Origin: Candidatus Zhuqueibacterota bacterium
Lineage (GTDB): Bacteria > Zhuqueibacterota > Zhuqueibacteria > Residuimicrobiales > Krinioviventaceae
Assembly (NCBI GenBank): GCA_016928775.1
Contig: JAFGKD010000078.1
Span: 62,001-126,000 of the forward strand
Length of the DNA stretch: 64,000 nt
Reading direction: 5' to 3'
Shown in pieces: positions 18,828-29,100 of the stretch. Below the pieces are notes generated by a model. It did no database searches and had not been told where the DNA came from. It saw nothing but the letters and a program-made list of their open reading frames with translations. The position numbers and the translations under genes are program-made. Position 1 is the stretch's first letter. Each line of letters opens with the position of its first letter.

Positions 18828-21578
18828 ATGAAATTTTGGACGATCTGTTTTATTGTCGCTTTATGCAGCGTCGCGACCGCAGATATGCTTGCCGATATCA
18901 CCCAACCGGTGGAAACACCCTTTGGAACCTATGTGCCAAAACTTGTGACATGCGAACCGCAGGCACCCGCCTGTCAGCCGGGCGATCATCTTGAGCGCGT
19001 TGTCAATCTTGGCGATTTTGAATTCTCTGAAATGGAATTGGCCGCCCTGAAAAAAAATCACTTTGTCGTTTTGCCCGCTGTTCGGGCGGATGGGTCCGGC
19101 TATAACGAGATTTTTGATCTTTACAATGAATGCCGTGAATTGGGCCTGCCGCAATTTATCACCACAGATGCCATGTTACACGGCTTTCATCTAATGTTTG
19201 ATTATATTTTACGCACCTGCGAAGAGGAACGCTTTATAATACAGTTGGGCGATCTGTTGGCAGCCATGCAGACCCTCTCGACAAGTCAATACGAGCAGGC
19301 AACTGACAAGCGTGTCCGCGAGGCGATTTTTCGCAATCGGGATTATTTATTGGTCGCGTCGCAACTGCTCAATCCACAAACCTATCCAACTGATCCACTC
19401 CCCGAAGGCAACTATGGCAAGGAACTCGAGCTCATCAACAAAGCTGAAGTGCAACTCGTCGAATCTCCCATATTTGGTTACCCGGAGGATTACACGCAAT
19501 ACAAGCCGCGTGGCCACTATACCAAAAATCAGGAACTGCAGCGATATTTTCGCGCCATGATGTGGCTCGGCCGCATGACGTTTTCCTGTGAAGATGACTC
19601 TGATTATGCATTAGACATGACGCTGAGCGCACTATTGCTCACCCAGGCGATATCGCAGGTCAACATCTCTGATGAGAATGGGCTACAGATCTGGGATAAT
19701 ATCTATCAACCCACCGTGTTTTTTGTTGGCAAAAGCGATGATATCAATTTTCCACAATACCTGCCGATCTGTTACGATATCTATGGCAAAAGTTTTCCAA
19801 TTTATCCCCCGGATACGTTTGCGGACGAAACGAAACTCAAGCAATTTTTAGCTGCCACTGCAGATTTCCCCGCAGCGGCTATCGGTTACCCCGGGCAGCC
19901 GACAAAAGGATTCCGCTTTATGGGGCAACGCTTTGTCCCAGATTCATGGGTACTCGATGAGCTCGTCTACAATAAAATCCCCTTTCGCTTAATGCCGACC
20001 GGCCTCGATGTGATGATGGTTTTGGGTCATGCGAAGCAGGCACAATCCGAGTGGGCATTCCAATACCTGTCGGAACGCGATAAACAAGATAACACTTATG
20101 TCGCGAAACTCGATACCTTAAAATCACTTTTTCACGGTTACACAGACAACGTGTGGGCGCAAAACGCCTATTGGAACTGGCTCTATTGTCTGATGCCTTT
20201 GCTGATGCCAAAAGGTGAGGGGTATCCGTGGTTTATGCAAACAAATTCGTGGCGCGACAAAGATTTGCATGCGGCGTTGGCGTCATGGGCAGAGCTGCGA
20301 CACGACACCATTCTTTATGTCAAACAGAGCGGCACTGAACGCGGTCTGCCGCCATCGGCAGTCGAAAGCCAGGGTTATGTCGAACCCAATCCACATCTCT
20401 ATGCGCGACTGTCTGCCTTGGCTGATTTTATGCACGTCGGTTTGGCGAGCAGAGATGTGCTTTTTGACAATTTCGCAAGACATTTAACCTTGTTTGCTAC
20501 ATTGGCGGATGAGTTGAAAACCATCTCGGAAAAAGAATTGACCAACATTCCGCTCTCAAGTGATGATTATCTGACTATATTTGAATTCGGCAAAACGCTA
20601 TACGATATTGTCACCTTTCAATTAGAAATACCGAGCGAAGGACCACAGATCGGCGGAATGGAAAATGTCGATCCCATGCCCGTCATCGCTGATGTACATT
20701 ACGATTCAAATAGTGGCCAGGTGCTTGAAGAAGCGGTGGGTTTTCCATATGCGATCTATGTGATCTGCGACGTTGAGGGCCAGCCGACAATCGTCAAAGG
20801 CGCGGGATTCTCCTATTACGAGTTCACGCAACCCGCACACAATCGACTGACCGATGAACAATGGCGCGATATGCTGGAGACGGGAACAAATCCACCGCCA
20901 CCACACTGGACAGCCTCTTTTTGCACCCGCCAAACGCACGTTTTGCAAAGCACAAGCTTTTTTGAATGGAAAAAGCCTGAAACATTAGGGCTTTTGCATG
21001 ACCTTCCGGAGACGGTGCGCGAAGGGGCATCGCTTGTCTTCAGCTTTTCCATAAATGATGACCGGGCCTCTGATGTGCCGATTGTGCATGTGATAGATGC
21101 GGAAGGTTTTGAGAGACACATGCCCGTCCAGCGTGATGCCGCCAGGAATCGCTGGAGCGTGACGTCGGAAACCGACGGATGGCCGCTCGGTATCACCTAC
21201 ATCGAGATTGAAAAAGGCAGCGGTGAACACAAGCTCTATTATCGAATGCACTTTGTTCTGGGTCACTCGACCATCGCTCCAAAACCTAATGGCATACCGG
21301 CACAGTTTGCGCTTTCGCAAAACTATCCGAACCCCTTTAATCCGCAGACCTTTTTTAAAATCGAACTACCGAGGGAGGCCTTTATATCTTTGCGAGTGTT
21401 TGACATTCGCGGGCGCAAGGTTCGAACCTTGGTGTCATCGGTGCAGCCGGCGGGCCAGTACATCGTGCCATGGGATGGCACAGACGACGCCGGAAATTCG
21501 CTCACCAGCGGCATCTACTACTATCAGATGCAGGCGGATCGTTTCAGTGATGTGAAACGCATGATATTGCTCAGATGA
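18828..21578 (+). CDS. Secreted DUF3160 protein with FlgD-like sorting tail
   Basis: 916 residues. The ATG at 18828 is preceded by GAGGGAAAAG and gives a signal peptide (MKFWTICFIVALCSVATAD). A second ATG at 18816 lies within that ribosome-binding region and is rejected. Residues about 60-660 match the DUF3160 pattern: FVVLPAVRADGSGYNEIFDLYNE, PQFITTDAMLHGFH, YTDNVWAQNAYWNWL and ADVHYDSNSGQVLEEAVG. The last 85 residues are a type IX/FlgD-like C-terminal domain (NYPNPFNPQTFFKIELP ... TSGIYYYQM ... KRMILLR). It is presumably exported to the cell surface. DUF3160 has no established activity. The next gene is convergent. Confidence 0.88.
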   Translation: MKFWTICFIVALCSVATADMLADITQPVETPFGTYVPKLVTCEPQAPACQPGDHLERVVNLGDFEFSEMELAALKKNHFVVLPAVRADGSGYNEIFDLYNECRELGLPQFITTDAMLHGFHLMFDYILRTCEEERFIIQLGDLLAAMQTLSTSQYEQATDKRVREAIFRNRDYLLVASQLLNPQTYPTDPLPEGNYGKELELINKAEVQLVESPIFGYPEDYTQYKPRGHYTKNQELQRYFRAMMWLGRMTFSCEDDSDYALDMTLSALLLTQAISQVNISDENGLQIWDNIYQPTVFFVGKSDDINFPQYLPICYDIYGKSFPIYPPDTFADETKLKQFLAATADFPAAAIGYPGQPTKGFRFMGQRFVPDSWVLDELVYNKIPFRLMPTGLDVMMVLGHAKQAQSEWAFQYLSERDKQDNTYVAKLDTLKSLFHGYTDNVWAQNAYWNWLYCLMPLLMPKGEGYPWFMQTNSWRDKDLHAALASWAELRHDTILYVKQSGTERGLPPSAVESQGYVEPNPHLYARLSALADFMHVGLASRDVLFDNFARHLTLFATLADELKTISEKELTNIPLSSDDYLTIFEFGKTLYDIVTFQLEIPSEGPQIGGMENVDPMPVIADVHYDSNSGQVLEEAVGFPYAIYVICDVEGQPTIVKGAGFSYYEFTQPAHNRLTDEQWRDMLETGTNPPPPHWTASFCTRQTHVLQSTSFFEWKKPETLGLLHDLPETVREGASLVFSFSINDDRASDVPIVHVIDAEGFERHMPVQRDAARNRWSVTSETDGWPLGITYIEIEKGSGEHKLYYRMHFVLGHSTIAPKPNGIPAQFALSQNYPNPFNPQTFFKIELPREAFISLRVFDIRGRKVRTLVSSVQPAGQYIVPWDGTDDAGNSLTSGIYYYQMQADRFSDVKRMILLR

Positions 21579-21631
21579 GCGCGCTCCCCTTCATCAAAGC
21601 AGGTCAATCACCTGCAGAAGCTTTGCAGGAA

Positions 21632-22117
21632 TCAAGACAGCTTGTAGCCGATGTCGCGTAAAAACTGCTTGCGTTCCTTGATATCATCCGCTGTTTCGAC
21701 GCCAAGAGTACTTTCACCATCAATCACACCGAGTACTCCGCGTCCCTGTTTTGATTCGGCGATAATAACCTCGACCGGATTGGCTGTAGCACAGAAAAAA
21801 CGCACAATTTCCGGCACATTCCACAAGGTTTTCAAAATATTAATCGGGAAAACATCCCGCAAAAATAAAATAAAAACATGGCCAGCGGCGATTTCACTCA
21901 CATTTTTTACTGCGAGATCAACCAGTTCGTCATCCGTGCCGGTGTAGCGCACAAGGCGCGGCCCGGATGATTCGCAGAACGCAAAGCCAAACTTGATGCC
22001 CGGAATAGCGCCAACGAGCGCTTCGTGTACATCTTCGCAGGTTTTAATAAAATGGGTCTGGCCGAGAACAAAGTTATAGTCGTTAGGATTATCAATTTTG
22101 ACGGTTTGAAGTTCCAT
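21632..22117 (-). CDS. Adenosine-specific kinase
   Basis: 161 residues matching the small adenosine-specific kinase family (PF04008; archaeal structures known). Characteristic stretches are NYNFVLGQTHFIKTCEDVHEA-like start, GIKFGFAFCESSG, RLVRYTGTDDELVDLA, GHVFILFLRD, and GVIDGE near residue 130. It would phosphorylate adenosine to AMP in the cytoplasm. It lies 16 bases downstream of a HAD phosphatase gene and is probably cotranscribed with it. The family is commoner in archaea and thermophiles than in ordinary bacteria. One position of the family's usual GVVDG motif reads GVIDG here. Confidence 0.88.
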   Translation of the reverse strand: MELQTVKIDNPNDYNFVLGQTHFIKTCEDVHEALVGAIPGIKFGFAFCESSGPRLVRYTGTDDELVDLAVKNVSEIAAGHVFILFLRDVFPINILKTLWNVPEIVRFFCATANPVEVIIAESKQGRGVLGVIDGESTLGVETADDIKERKQFLRDIGYKLS

Positions 22118-22133
22118 GGCAAATCTCCATCGT

Positions 22134-22814
22134 TCAAGTGAATAACTCTAAAACAGAATTTTTGTCAGACAAATCGTGCAACAAAATGTCCGGCTCATAT
22201 TGTGCCAGCTCATCAAATGGATGTGCAGCAGCAGCCACGGCGACGGACACCACGCCATGTGGTTTGGCGCACAAAACATCTGCCGGCGTGTCACCGATGA
22301 CGTAAACATCATGCGGTCGAATATCAGAACCATATCTGTTCCTGAAACGCTGTATGGCAACCGGAACAAGTTCAGAGCGTTCAGGGGAATCATCAGAAAA
22401 AGCGCCAAAAGCAAAAAAAGGATTCAACTCAAAGTAATCCATTTTTATGCGCGCACTGCGCTGCCAATTGCCGGTCAGCAACGCGAGACAAATATCAGGG
22501 TGACGATCAAGTTCGGGTATCAATTCCGCTATCCCCGGCATGAGTCTTTTTACATACCCGTTTGCATAGATTTCTTCGGCAATAAACTGAAAATAGATGG
22601 ATTTAAATCTAGGTAAATCCTTGTCAGAAAAATCCAAACCGGCTCGGCCAAAAGCCTCCCTGACAATGAGGTCGTCTGTGCGGCCGGCGAGAGAAATTCC
22701 GGCCATAACATCCGGACATCCATACAACTTTTCAAAAGCTCGATTCAGGCTGCGTATTCCGGCCCCGCCGGTATGGATGAGCGTTCCATCAATATCAAAA
22801 AGCAATAATTTCAT
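22134..22814 (-). CDS. HAD-family phosphatase
   Basis: 226 residues. Motif I LLFDIDGTLIHTGGAG (catalytic DxD at 6 and 8), a helical cap, motif II Thr in LALLTGN, motif III Lys around ARIKMDYF, and motif IV in VYVIGDTPADV are all present. The pattern resembles phosphoglycolate-phosphatase/PGMB-like HADs. The ATG at 22814 places DIDGT at the usual distance from the start; a TTG seven codons upstream is less likely. It is the first gene of a two-gene operon with the adenosine-specific kinase, so a nucleotide or sugar phosphate substrate is possible but unproved. Confidence 0.88.
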   Translation of the reverse strand: MKLLLFDIDGTLIHTGGAGIRSLNRAFEKLYGCPDVMAGISLAGRTDDLIVREAFGRAGLDFSDKDLPRFKSIYFQFIAEEIYANGYVKRLMPGIAELIPELDRHPDICLALLTGNWQRSARIKMDYFELNPFFAFGAFSDDSPERSELVPVAIQRFRNRYGSDIRPHDVYVIGDTPADVLCAKPHGVVSVAVAAAAHPFDELAQYEPDILLHDLSDKNSVLELFT

Positions 22815-23144
22815 TGGCACTATCGTCAACCTCAACGCCGCAGGAAGGGCATTCTCGCATCGTTTTTATCCTCTCGTTCCTGGATATCCATTATAGAGAA
22901 AATCCCAAAAAATCACAAGTGAAAAGTAAAAGCACTGAAAAGCACATCTACAAAATTCGCAAAACATAAAAGACCTGCCAAAGAAAGAAACAATTTCAAT
23001 ATACGAGGTGTTACCATTGAGGTTTTTCCATTGGCACCCGTATCTGAGATTTTACCAAATAATCAATTATTTTCTTGTAACAACCATATAAATTCAACAT
23101 ATTATTGAATCATAATCATTTTTAAACAAAAGAAGGAGAGAGCA
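22815..23144. other. Divergent intergenic region
   Basis: 330 AT-rich bases between the HAD phosphatase and TPR genes. They probably hold both promoters, but no hexamer pair with ideal spacing stands out; TTGTAA at 23075 and TATTAT at 23100 are 19 bases apart. No coding potential was seen. Confidence 0.45.
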
Positions 23145-23906
23145 ATGAGAGTTGTTTTGTCGCTGTTGATGGTTCTGCTATTCGTTACCCTCACGAATGC
23201 CGAGACGGTCGAAGAGTATATCGCTGCTGGCGATGCGGCGCACGATGAATTTGATCACGAAACGGCGCTCAAAAATTATTCAGCCGCTTTTGCTGCGGAT
23301 GCAACCAACTGCGAGGCGGCATGGAAAATCTCGCGCGCTTACGCCGATATTGGCGATGAAAAAGAAGGCAAAGAAGAGCGCACAAACTATTTTAATAAAG
23401 CTGAAGAGTACGCTCGTAAAGCCATTGATCTTTGTCCGGACAGTGATATGGCGCATTTGTCGTTGTCCATCGCCATTGGACGAGTTGCGCTCATGGCCGG
23501 CAAAAAGGAGCAAGTGCAGCTCTCGCAGGCCGTGAAAGATGAGGCAGAAAAAGCCATTGCGCTCAATCCGGAGAATGATACTGCCCACCATGTGTACGCG
23601 CGCTGGCACCGCAAAGTCGCGACATTGAGCGGTGTGTCCAAAACATTCGCCAAAATCTTGTACGGCGGCCTGCCACCAGCCAGTCTGGAAAAAGCTGAAG
23701 AGCATTTTAAAAAGGCTATTGCTTTAAAGCCGGACCACATCAATCATCATCTTGAACTCGGCATTACCTATGAGGAAATGAAGGAATGGAGCAAAGCCAA
23801 CGCCGCCTATGAAAAGGTGGCAGCGCTGGAAGCAAAAGGCAACATGGAAAAAAAATACAAAGCTGAAGCCGCAGAACGACAAAAAAATATTGCGAATAAA
23901 TTGTAA
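23145..23906 (+). CDS. Secreted TPR-repeat protein
   Basis: 253 residues with a signal peptide (MRVVLSLLMVLLFVTLTNA) and AAGGAGAGAG ahead of the ATG. The mature part is a chain of tetratricopeptide helices: YIAAGDAAHDEFDHETALKN, KAEEYARKAIDLCPDS, DEAEKAIALNPEND, HFKKAIALKPDHINHH and ANAAYEKVAALE. The HVYARWHRKVATLSGVSKTF segment resembles the RMD (regulator of microtubule dynamics)-like bacterial TPR proteins. It probably works as a periplasmic scaffold. No partner can be read from the context; the next 600 bases are intergenic. Confidence 0.85.
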   Translation: MRVVLSLLMVLLFVTLTNAETVEEYIAAGDAAHDEFDHETALKNYSAAFAADATNCEAAWKISRAYADIGDEKEGKEERTNYFNKAEEYARKAIDLCPDSDMAHLSLSIAIGRVALMAGKKEQVQLSQAVKDEAEKAIALNPENDTAHHVYARWHRKVATLSGVSKTFAKILYGGLPPASLEKAEEHFKKAIALKPDHINHHLELGITYEEMKEWSKANAAYEKVAALEAKGNMEKKYKAEAAERQKNIANKL

Positions 23907-23942
23907 AAAAAGATATAATTGTGCAACAGCCCGAACAATATT

Positions 23943-24150
23943 ATTCTTGGCGCACCCTTTGGCCGCAGCCCAATTACAAGCCACTGATGCACACGGATGA
24001 ACACGGATTTTTCTACTTTGCTTCGAGAAAGCTTTGGGACTGGAGGCAAAAAACTGAAAATGAATGATATTATCTGTGTTTCATCCGTGAAAATCCGTGG
24101 CTTATAAACTTTGCTAAAAAAACACAATGTTGCAGATTTATAATACAGAT
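23943..24150 (+). repeat. Dispersed modular intergenic repeat, copy A
   Basis: The core CACGGATGAACACGGAT (23992-24008) and the following 80 bases match, as reverse complement, 45838-45942. The tail with TTGCTAAAAAAACAC (24111-24125) and TGTTGCAGATTTATAATAC matches 38143 and 45801 in direct orientation. Imperfect ATCCGTG/CACGGAT inversions give it fold-back potential. It is noncoding and lies between the TPR and gltB genes. Confidence 0.75.
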
Positions 24151-24344
24151 TTTGAGCTTTATCAACAATGTCTGGTTTTTAATTGGGGAACAGACGAGCT
24201 TTTCCGTCAATAAAAAAATACAATATTGTCATTTTGACTATTATTTCATCTTTTTTTGTACTTTTTGTGGGGTAATTTACAATTTTTATAGAAATTGTAA
24301 GCTTGCACAAGTCTATTATTCATTGTATATTATTCGGCAATTTT

Positions 24345-24458
24345 GCTTGAGGGTGAAACGATCCTCAAGCTGTTCAGACAAATGGATCGATTTCTATCGA
24401 TCCCAAAAGACCGCGCAATACGCCCCTGACAACAACCTCGGCCGCGTGGCTCGCGGTC
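24345..24458 (+). promoter_or_regulatory. Structured leader upstream of gltB
   Basis: Three consecutive inverted repeats lie 70-180 bases before the gltB start: GCTTGAGG (24345-24352) with CCTCAAGC (24363-24370), GATCGAT (24385-24391) with ATCGATC (24396-24402), and GACCGCG (24409-24415) with CGCGGTC (24452-24458) enclosing GCC-GCGT-GGC. No known riboswitch consensus was recognised. It could be an attenuator, a protein-binding leader or a small RNA. No U-run follows the last stem. Confidence 0.4.
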
Positions 24459-24525
24459 ACTCAAAGAGAATGTAAAATTTTAGCTTATAACTTGACGACT
24501 TTTGGGATACACGAGGAGATCGCGT

Positions 24526-27500
24526 ATGAAAAACAGGATCCCAACGCCTACAAACGCTGCCGGCTTTCGCCAGGCCAGCGGATTATATCATCCGGCATTT
24601 GAACATGATGCCTGCGGCGTAGGTTTTGTTGCGCGTCTGGACGCCAAACCGGATCATCAGGTCGTTTTGGATGGCATTCAAATTCTTGTCAATCTTGAGC
24701 ACCGCGGTGCCATTGGCGGCGACGCCGGTACAGGCGATGGCGCTGGTCTGTTGTTTCAGCTCCCGGATGAATTTTTTCGCTCTATCGAGAGTGACCTTGG
24801 TTTTTCACTGCCGGAAGCTGGCGACTATGCCGTTGGTATGGTCTTTTTGCCAACCGACGCTGCTCTGCGCGCTGACTGCAAAGCCGCTTTTGAAGGAATT
24901 GCCTATCAGGAAGGCGCGCACGTTCTTGGCTGGCGACACGTGCCTACGGAAAATGGCCATCTCGGTGCGCTGGCGCGGTCTACGCAACCGGTCATCGAGC
25001 ACATATTCCTGGCTCGACATACGATCCAGCCCAGGAACTTTGAGCGCAAAATGTACATCATCCGGCGGCTGGTCGAAAAGGAGGTCGCCAGTTGGAAGGG
25101 CGTTGACGCCAGCCAGTTCTATGTGGTCACGTTATCGAGCAAGATCATTACCTATAAAGGCTTGATTACCGGAACACAGCTCACAACGTTTTACGCCGAC
25201 GTGAATCATAAAAAATTCAAAACACCATTCGCTCTGGTGCATCAACGGTTCAGCACCAATACACTGCCAACATGGCAGTTGGCCCAACCCTTCCGCGCAT
25301 TGGCGCATAACGGCGAAATTAATACCCTCCGCGGTAATATCAATCGTATGAAAGCCCGTGAAGCGCGCATCAGTCACCCTCTCTTTGGTGATGACATCGA
25401 AAAAATAAAGCCCATCATCATTGAAGACGGCAGTGACTCGGCCATTTTTGACAATACCCTGGAGCTTCTCATTCAAGCCGGACGATCGCTGCCCCACGCT
25501 ATTATGATGATGATTCCCGAAGCTTACGGTCCGGAACTTCGCATCAGCCGTGACAAACAGGCGTTTTACGAGTATCATTCCGCGTTGATGGAACCATGGG
25601 ACGGTCCCGCTGCTATCGCCTTCACCGACGGACGATATATCGGCGCCACGCTGGATCGTAACGGCTTGCGCCCAGCTCGTTACACGATCACAAAAGATGG
25701 CGTGGTCGTCATGGCGTCTGAGACTGGCGTTCTGGAATTCAAGCCGGAAAATATATTGCGTCGTGGTCGGCTCCAGCCGGGCAAAATGTTCCTGGTTGAT
25801 CTGCAACAAAATCGAATTGTTCCTGATAATGAAATCAAGGCCAAGGTATCGCGACAAAAGCCATATCGCCGTTGGGTGAAGGCCAATCACGTTGAACTGC
25901 GTGGTTTATTCGCCCCGGCACGCGTTCCAAAACTGGAACCCGATGAGCTGATCCGCTTGCAGCACGCTTTTTTTTACACGGAAGAAGAATTAAAAATGCT
26001 GCTGTCCCCCATGGCGGTTCGGGGGCAGGAACCGGTTGGCTCGATGGGCAATGACGCCTCCCTCGCAGTGCTGTCGGATCGTCCCCAGCTTTTGTTCAAC
26101 TACTTTCGCCAGCTTTTCGCCCAGGTGACCAATCCGCCAATCGATCCGTTGCGTGAGCAACTCGTTATGTCGCTGGAGAGCTTTGTTGGACGTGAAAAAA
26201 ACTTTCTTGAAGAAACCCCCGAACATTATCGCGGTCTGAAACTGCAACACCCTGTGCTCACACCTTCCGATCTCGCTCGCATCCGTCAGTCGGAAAGCGC
26301 CTATATAAAAACGACCGAGATCGATATGTTGTTTTCGATACATGGAAGTGGAAAATCTCTGGAAGCCTCATTAAATACGATTTTCCAGCAGGCCAAGCGT
26401 GCGATCCTCAGTGGTGCCAGCATCATTATTCTCACAGACAAAAACATGACGTATGATCGTGCACCCATTCCGGTTTTGTTAGCCGCTTCCGGATTACATC
26501 ATTTTCTGATCAAAGAAGGTATCCGAAACATGGCTGGCATCGTGCTGGAGACGGGTGAAGTCCGCGAGGTGATGCATTTTTCCATACTGATTGCCTACGG
26601 GACAGACGCGATTTGTCCCTATCTTGCTTTTGCCACAATCCGGGATTTGGCGGAAAATGATCTTTTGGAAGAAGAGCGCACGGCAGAAGAGGCAATGGAT
26701 AATTATATCACAGCAGTAAAAAAGGGACTTTTAAAAACCATCAGCCGTATGGGCCAGTCAACGATTCACAGCTTTTTTGGCTCACAGATTTTTGAGGCCA
26801 TTGGCATCAGCAATGAGGTCATTGACAAATATTTTTGCAACACCGCTTCTCGGGTTGGTGGCCTGGATCTCGATGAAATTGCCCGGGAAGTCATTAAACG
26901 CCATGGTGTTGCGTTTCCAGATCAGGGTGAGCCACCCAAATTACTCGATCCGGGTGGTGTGTACCACATCCGCATCGGTGGTGAGCAGCACATGTGGTCG
27001 ACTGAAGCGATTTACAAGTTACAGCTCGCAACCCGGGTAAATGATTATAGTGTCTTCAAAGAATATTCAACCCTGATGGATGGAAATATTGCCAGGCGAA
27101 CCATGCTGCGCAGTTTGCTCACCTTTAAAAAAGCCACCCCTGTTTCCATCGATGAGGTGGAATCGGTCGAAGCGATCACCAGGCGATTTGTTGGTGCGGC
27201 GATGTCGTTCGGTTCGATCAGCCGTGAGGCGCACGAAGCCGTTGCCATTGCGATGAATCGTATTGGCGCCCGCAGCAATTCCGGCGAAGGGGGTGAAGAT
27301 CCGGCGCGATACATCCCGTTGCCCAACGGTGATCGACGCGTCTCACGAATCAAACAAATTGCCTCTGGCCGGTTTGGTGTGACGACGGAATATGTCATGA
27401 ATGCCGATGAATTGCAGATAAAAATCGCCCAGGGCGCCAAGCCGGGAGAAGGCGGACAGCTCCCCGGTCACAAGGTGAATGAAGAAATCGCGCGTGTCCG

Positions 27501-29100
27501 CCACACGACACCGGGGGTGACGCTCATTTCGCCACCACCGCATCACGATATTTATTCGATCGAAGATTTGGCACAGCTGATCTTTGATCTCAAAGCGGTG
27601 AATCCGGCCGCAAAAGTCTCGGTAAAACTCGTTTCCGAAGCGGGCGTCGGAACGATTGCAGCCGGTGTGGCCAAAGCCAAAGCAGATACCGTCCTGATCT
27701 CGGGTTGCGAAGGTGGTACCGGCGCTTCGCCGCTCAGCTCCATCAAACATGCGGGTTTGCCATGGGAGCTTGGATTGGCCGAGACACAACAATCCCTGAT
27801 GAACAATCACTTGCGCGATCAAATCCGTGTGCAGACAGACGGACAGCTAAAAACCGGTCGCGATCTGGCCATCGCCACGCTCCTCGGCGCAGAAGAATTC
27901 GGATTTGGCACCGCGATGCTCATTACTCTCGGTTGTATTATGATGCGCAAGTGTCATCTCAATACGTGCCCGGTGGGCGTCGCGACGCAAGACCCGCGAT
28001 TACGCGAACGTTTTGGCGGCAGCCCGGATTATGTCGAACGATTCCTGCGATTTATTGCCCAGGAATTCAGAGAAATTATGGCCGAGCTCGGGTTCCGTAC
28101 AGTTGAGGATATGGTGGGGCGAGTGGATATGTTAGAGTATAAAGCTCCCGATCACTGGAAAGGCAGAACACTGGATCTAAATCCGCTGCTCAACTATGAT
28201 GTGGATGAAAATGTGCCTCGACATAAAACTCGCGAGCAAGTCTTGAACCCGCACAAAGAAATTGATTCCCAGCTCATCGAGTTAGCCAAACCTGCTATTG
28301 AAAAGGGTGAAAAAGTATCGATTGATATGCCGGTGCGTAATATTTATCGAACCGTGGGGGCGCAGCTCAGCGGGCATGTGGTCAAACAGCTTGGTGCGAA
28401 AGGATTGCCGGACAATACTATCAATATCATCTTTAGTGGCTCGGCCGGGCAGAGCTTTGGTGCCTTTTTGGCGCCGGGCATCAATATTACGCTCAAAGGT
28501 GATGTGAATGATTACATGGGCAAGATGATGTCCGGCGGGCGCATCACAGTTGTACCGCCGGAAAATGCAGGATTTGAACCGCATGAAAACATCATCGTCG
28601 GCAATGTATTGTTGTATGGTGCGACCGGCGGCGAGGTGTACATCAACGGTATTGCTGGCGAACGTTTTATGGTGCGCAATTCCGGCGCGCGCGGTGTGGT
28701 TGAGGGTGTGGGCGATCACGGCTGCGAATACATGACCGGAGGGTTGGCCGTCATTCTTGGTCGCACCGGAAATAATTTTGCGGCCGGCATGAGCGGCGGG
28801 ATCGCCTATGTGTGGGACGAAACCGAGCTTTTTGATACGCGCTGTAATCTCGATATGGTGGACCTCGAGAGCGTTTGGCATGATGAAGATAAAAAAGTAC
28901 TGCGCGATATGATTGAGAAACACTATACCTATACCTCAAGCAGCAGGGCGAAATTTATTTTAGACAATTGGGAAGCGCAACTGCCCCTGTTTGTCAAGGT
29001 GATGCCGATTGACTATCGGAAGGTGCTTGAACGTATGCGACTGCAAGAGGAAGCTGATAAACAAACTGTGGCTGTCACCGAGGAGGTCTATAATGGCTAA
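24526..29100 (+). CDS. gltB: Glutamate synthase, large (alpha) subunit
   Basis: 1524 residues, the normal size. The ATG at 24526 has GAGGAG upstream; an upstream TTG lies before that site. A short propeptide precedes the N-terminal nucleophile Cys in HDACGVGF (about residue 28) of the class II glutamine amidotransferase domain. The central domain is followed by the FMN/glutamate synthase domain ([37 protein letters not shown]). The [3Fe-4S] cysteines are in [19 protein letters not shown] near residue 1137. The C-terminal GXGXG beta-helix domain ends the protein. It makes glutamate from glutamine and 2-oxoglutarate in the cytoplasm. It overlaps gltD by eight bases. Confidence 0.98.
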   Translation: MKNRIPTPTNAAGFRQASGLYHPAFEHDACGVGFVARLDAKPDHQVVLDGIQILVNLEHRGAIGGDAGTGDGAGLLFQLPDEFFRSIESDLGFSLPEAGDYAVGMVFLPTDAALRADCKAAFEGIAYQEGAHVLGWRHVPTENGHLGALARSTQPVIEHIFLARHTIQPRNFERKMYIIRRLVEKEVASWKGVDASQFYVVTLSSKIITYKGLITGTQLTTFYADVNHKKFKTPFALVHQRFSTNTLPTWQLAQPFRALAHNGEINTLRGNINRMKAREARISHPLFGDDIEKIKPIIIEDGSDSAIFDNTLELLIQAGRSLPHAIMMMIPEAYGPELRISRDKQAFYEYHSALMEPWDGPAAIAFTDGRYIGATLDRNGLRPARYTITKDGVVVMASETGVLEFKPENILRRGRLQPGKMFLVDLQQNRIVPDNEIKAKVSRQKPYRRWVKANHVELRGLFAPARVPKLEPDELIRLQHAFFYTEEELKMLLSPMAVRGQEPVGSMGNDASLAVLSDRPQLLFNYFRQLFAQVTNPPIDPLREQLVMSLESFVGREKNFLEETPEHYRGLKLQHPVLTPSDLARIRQSESAYIKTTEIDMLFSIHGSGKSLEASLNTIFQQAKRAILSGASIIILTDKNMTYDRAPIPVLLAASGLHHFLIKEGIRNMAGIVLETGEVREVMHFSILIAYGTDAICPYLAFATIRDLAENDLLEEERTAEEAMDNYITAVKKGLLKTISRMGQSTIHSFFGSQIFEAIGISNEVIDKYFCNTASRVGGLDLDEIAREVIKRHGVAFPDQGEPPKLLDPGGVYHIRIGGEQHMWSTEAIYKLQLATRVNDYSVFKEYSTLMDGNIARRTMLRSLLTFKKATPVSIDEVESVEAITRRFVGAAMSFGSISREAHEAVAIAMNRIGARSNSGEGGEDPARYIPLPNGDRRVSRIKQIASGRFGVTTEYVMNADELQIKIAQGAKPGEGGQLPGHKVNEEIARVRHTTPGVTLISPPPHHDIYSIEDLAQLIFDLKAVNPAAKVSVKLVSEAGVGTIAAGVAKAKADTVLISGCEGGTGASPLSSIKHAGLPWELGLAETQQSLMNNHLRDQIRVQTDGQLKTGRDLAIATLLGAEEFGFGTAMLITLGCIMMRKCHLNTCPVGVATQDPRLRERFGGSPDYVERFLRFIAQEFREIMAELGFRTVEDMVGRVDMLEYKAPDHWKGRTLDLNPLLNYDVDENVPRHKTREQVLNPHKEIDSQLIELAKPAIEKGEKVSIDMPVRNIYRTVGAQLSGHVVKQLGAKGLPDNTINIIFSGSAGQSFGAFLAPGINITLKGDVNDYMGKMMSGGRITVVPPENAGFEPHENIIVGNVLLYGATGGEVYINGIAGERFMVRNSGARGVVEGVGDHGCEYMTGGLAVILGRTGNNFAAGMSGGIAYVWDETELFDTRCNLDMVDLESVWHDEDKKVLRDMIEKHYTYTSSSRAKFILDNWEAQLPLFVKVMPIDYRKVLERMRLQEEADKQTVAVTEEVYNG

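Noticed and set aside
21599..21615. GCAGGT/ACCTGC hairpin between the convergent DUF3160 and kinase genes
   Set aside because: A six-base stem without a T-run on either side is too weak to call a terminator.
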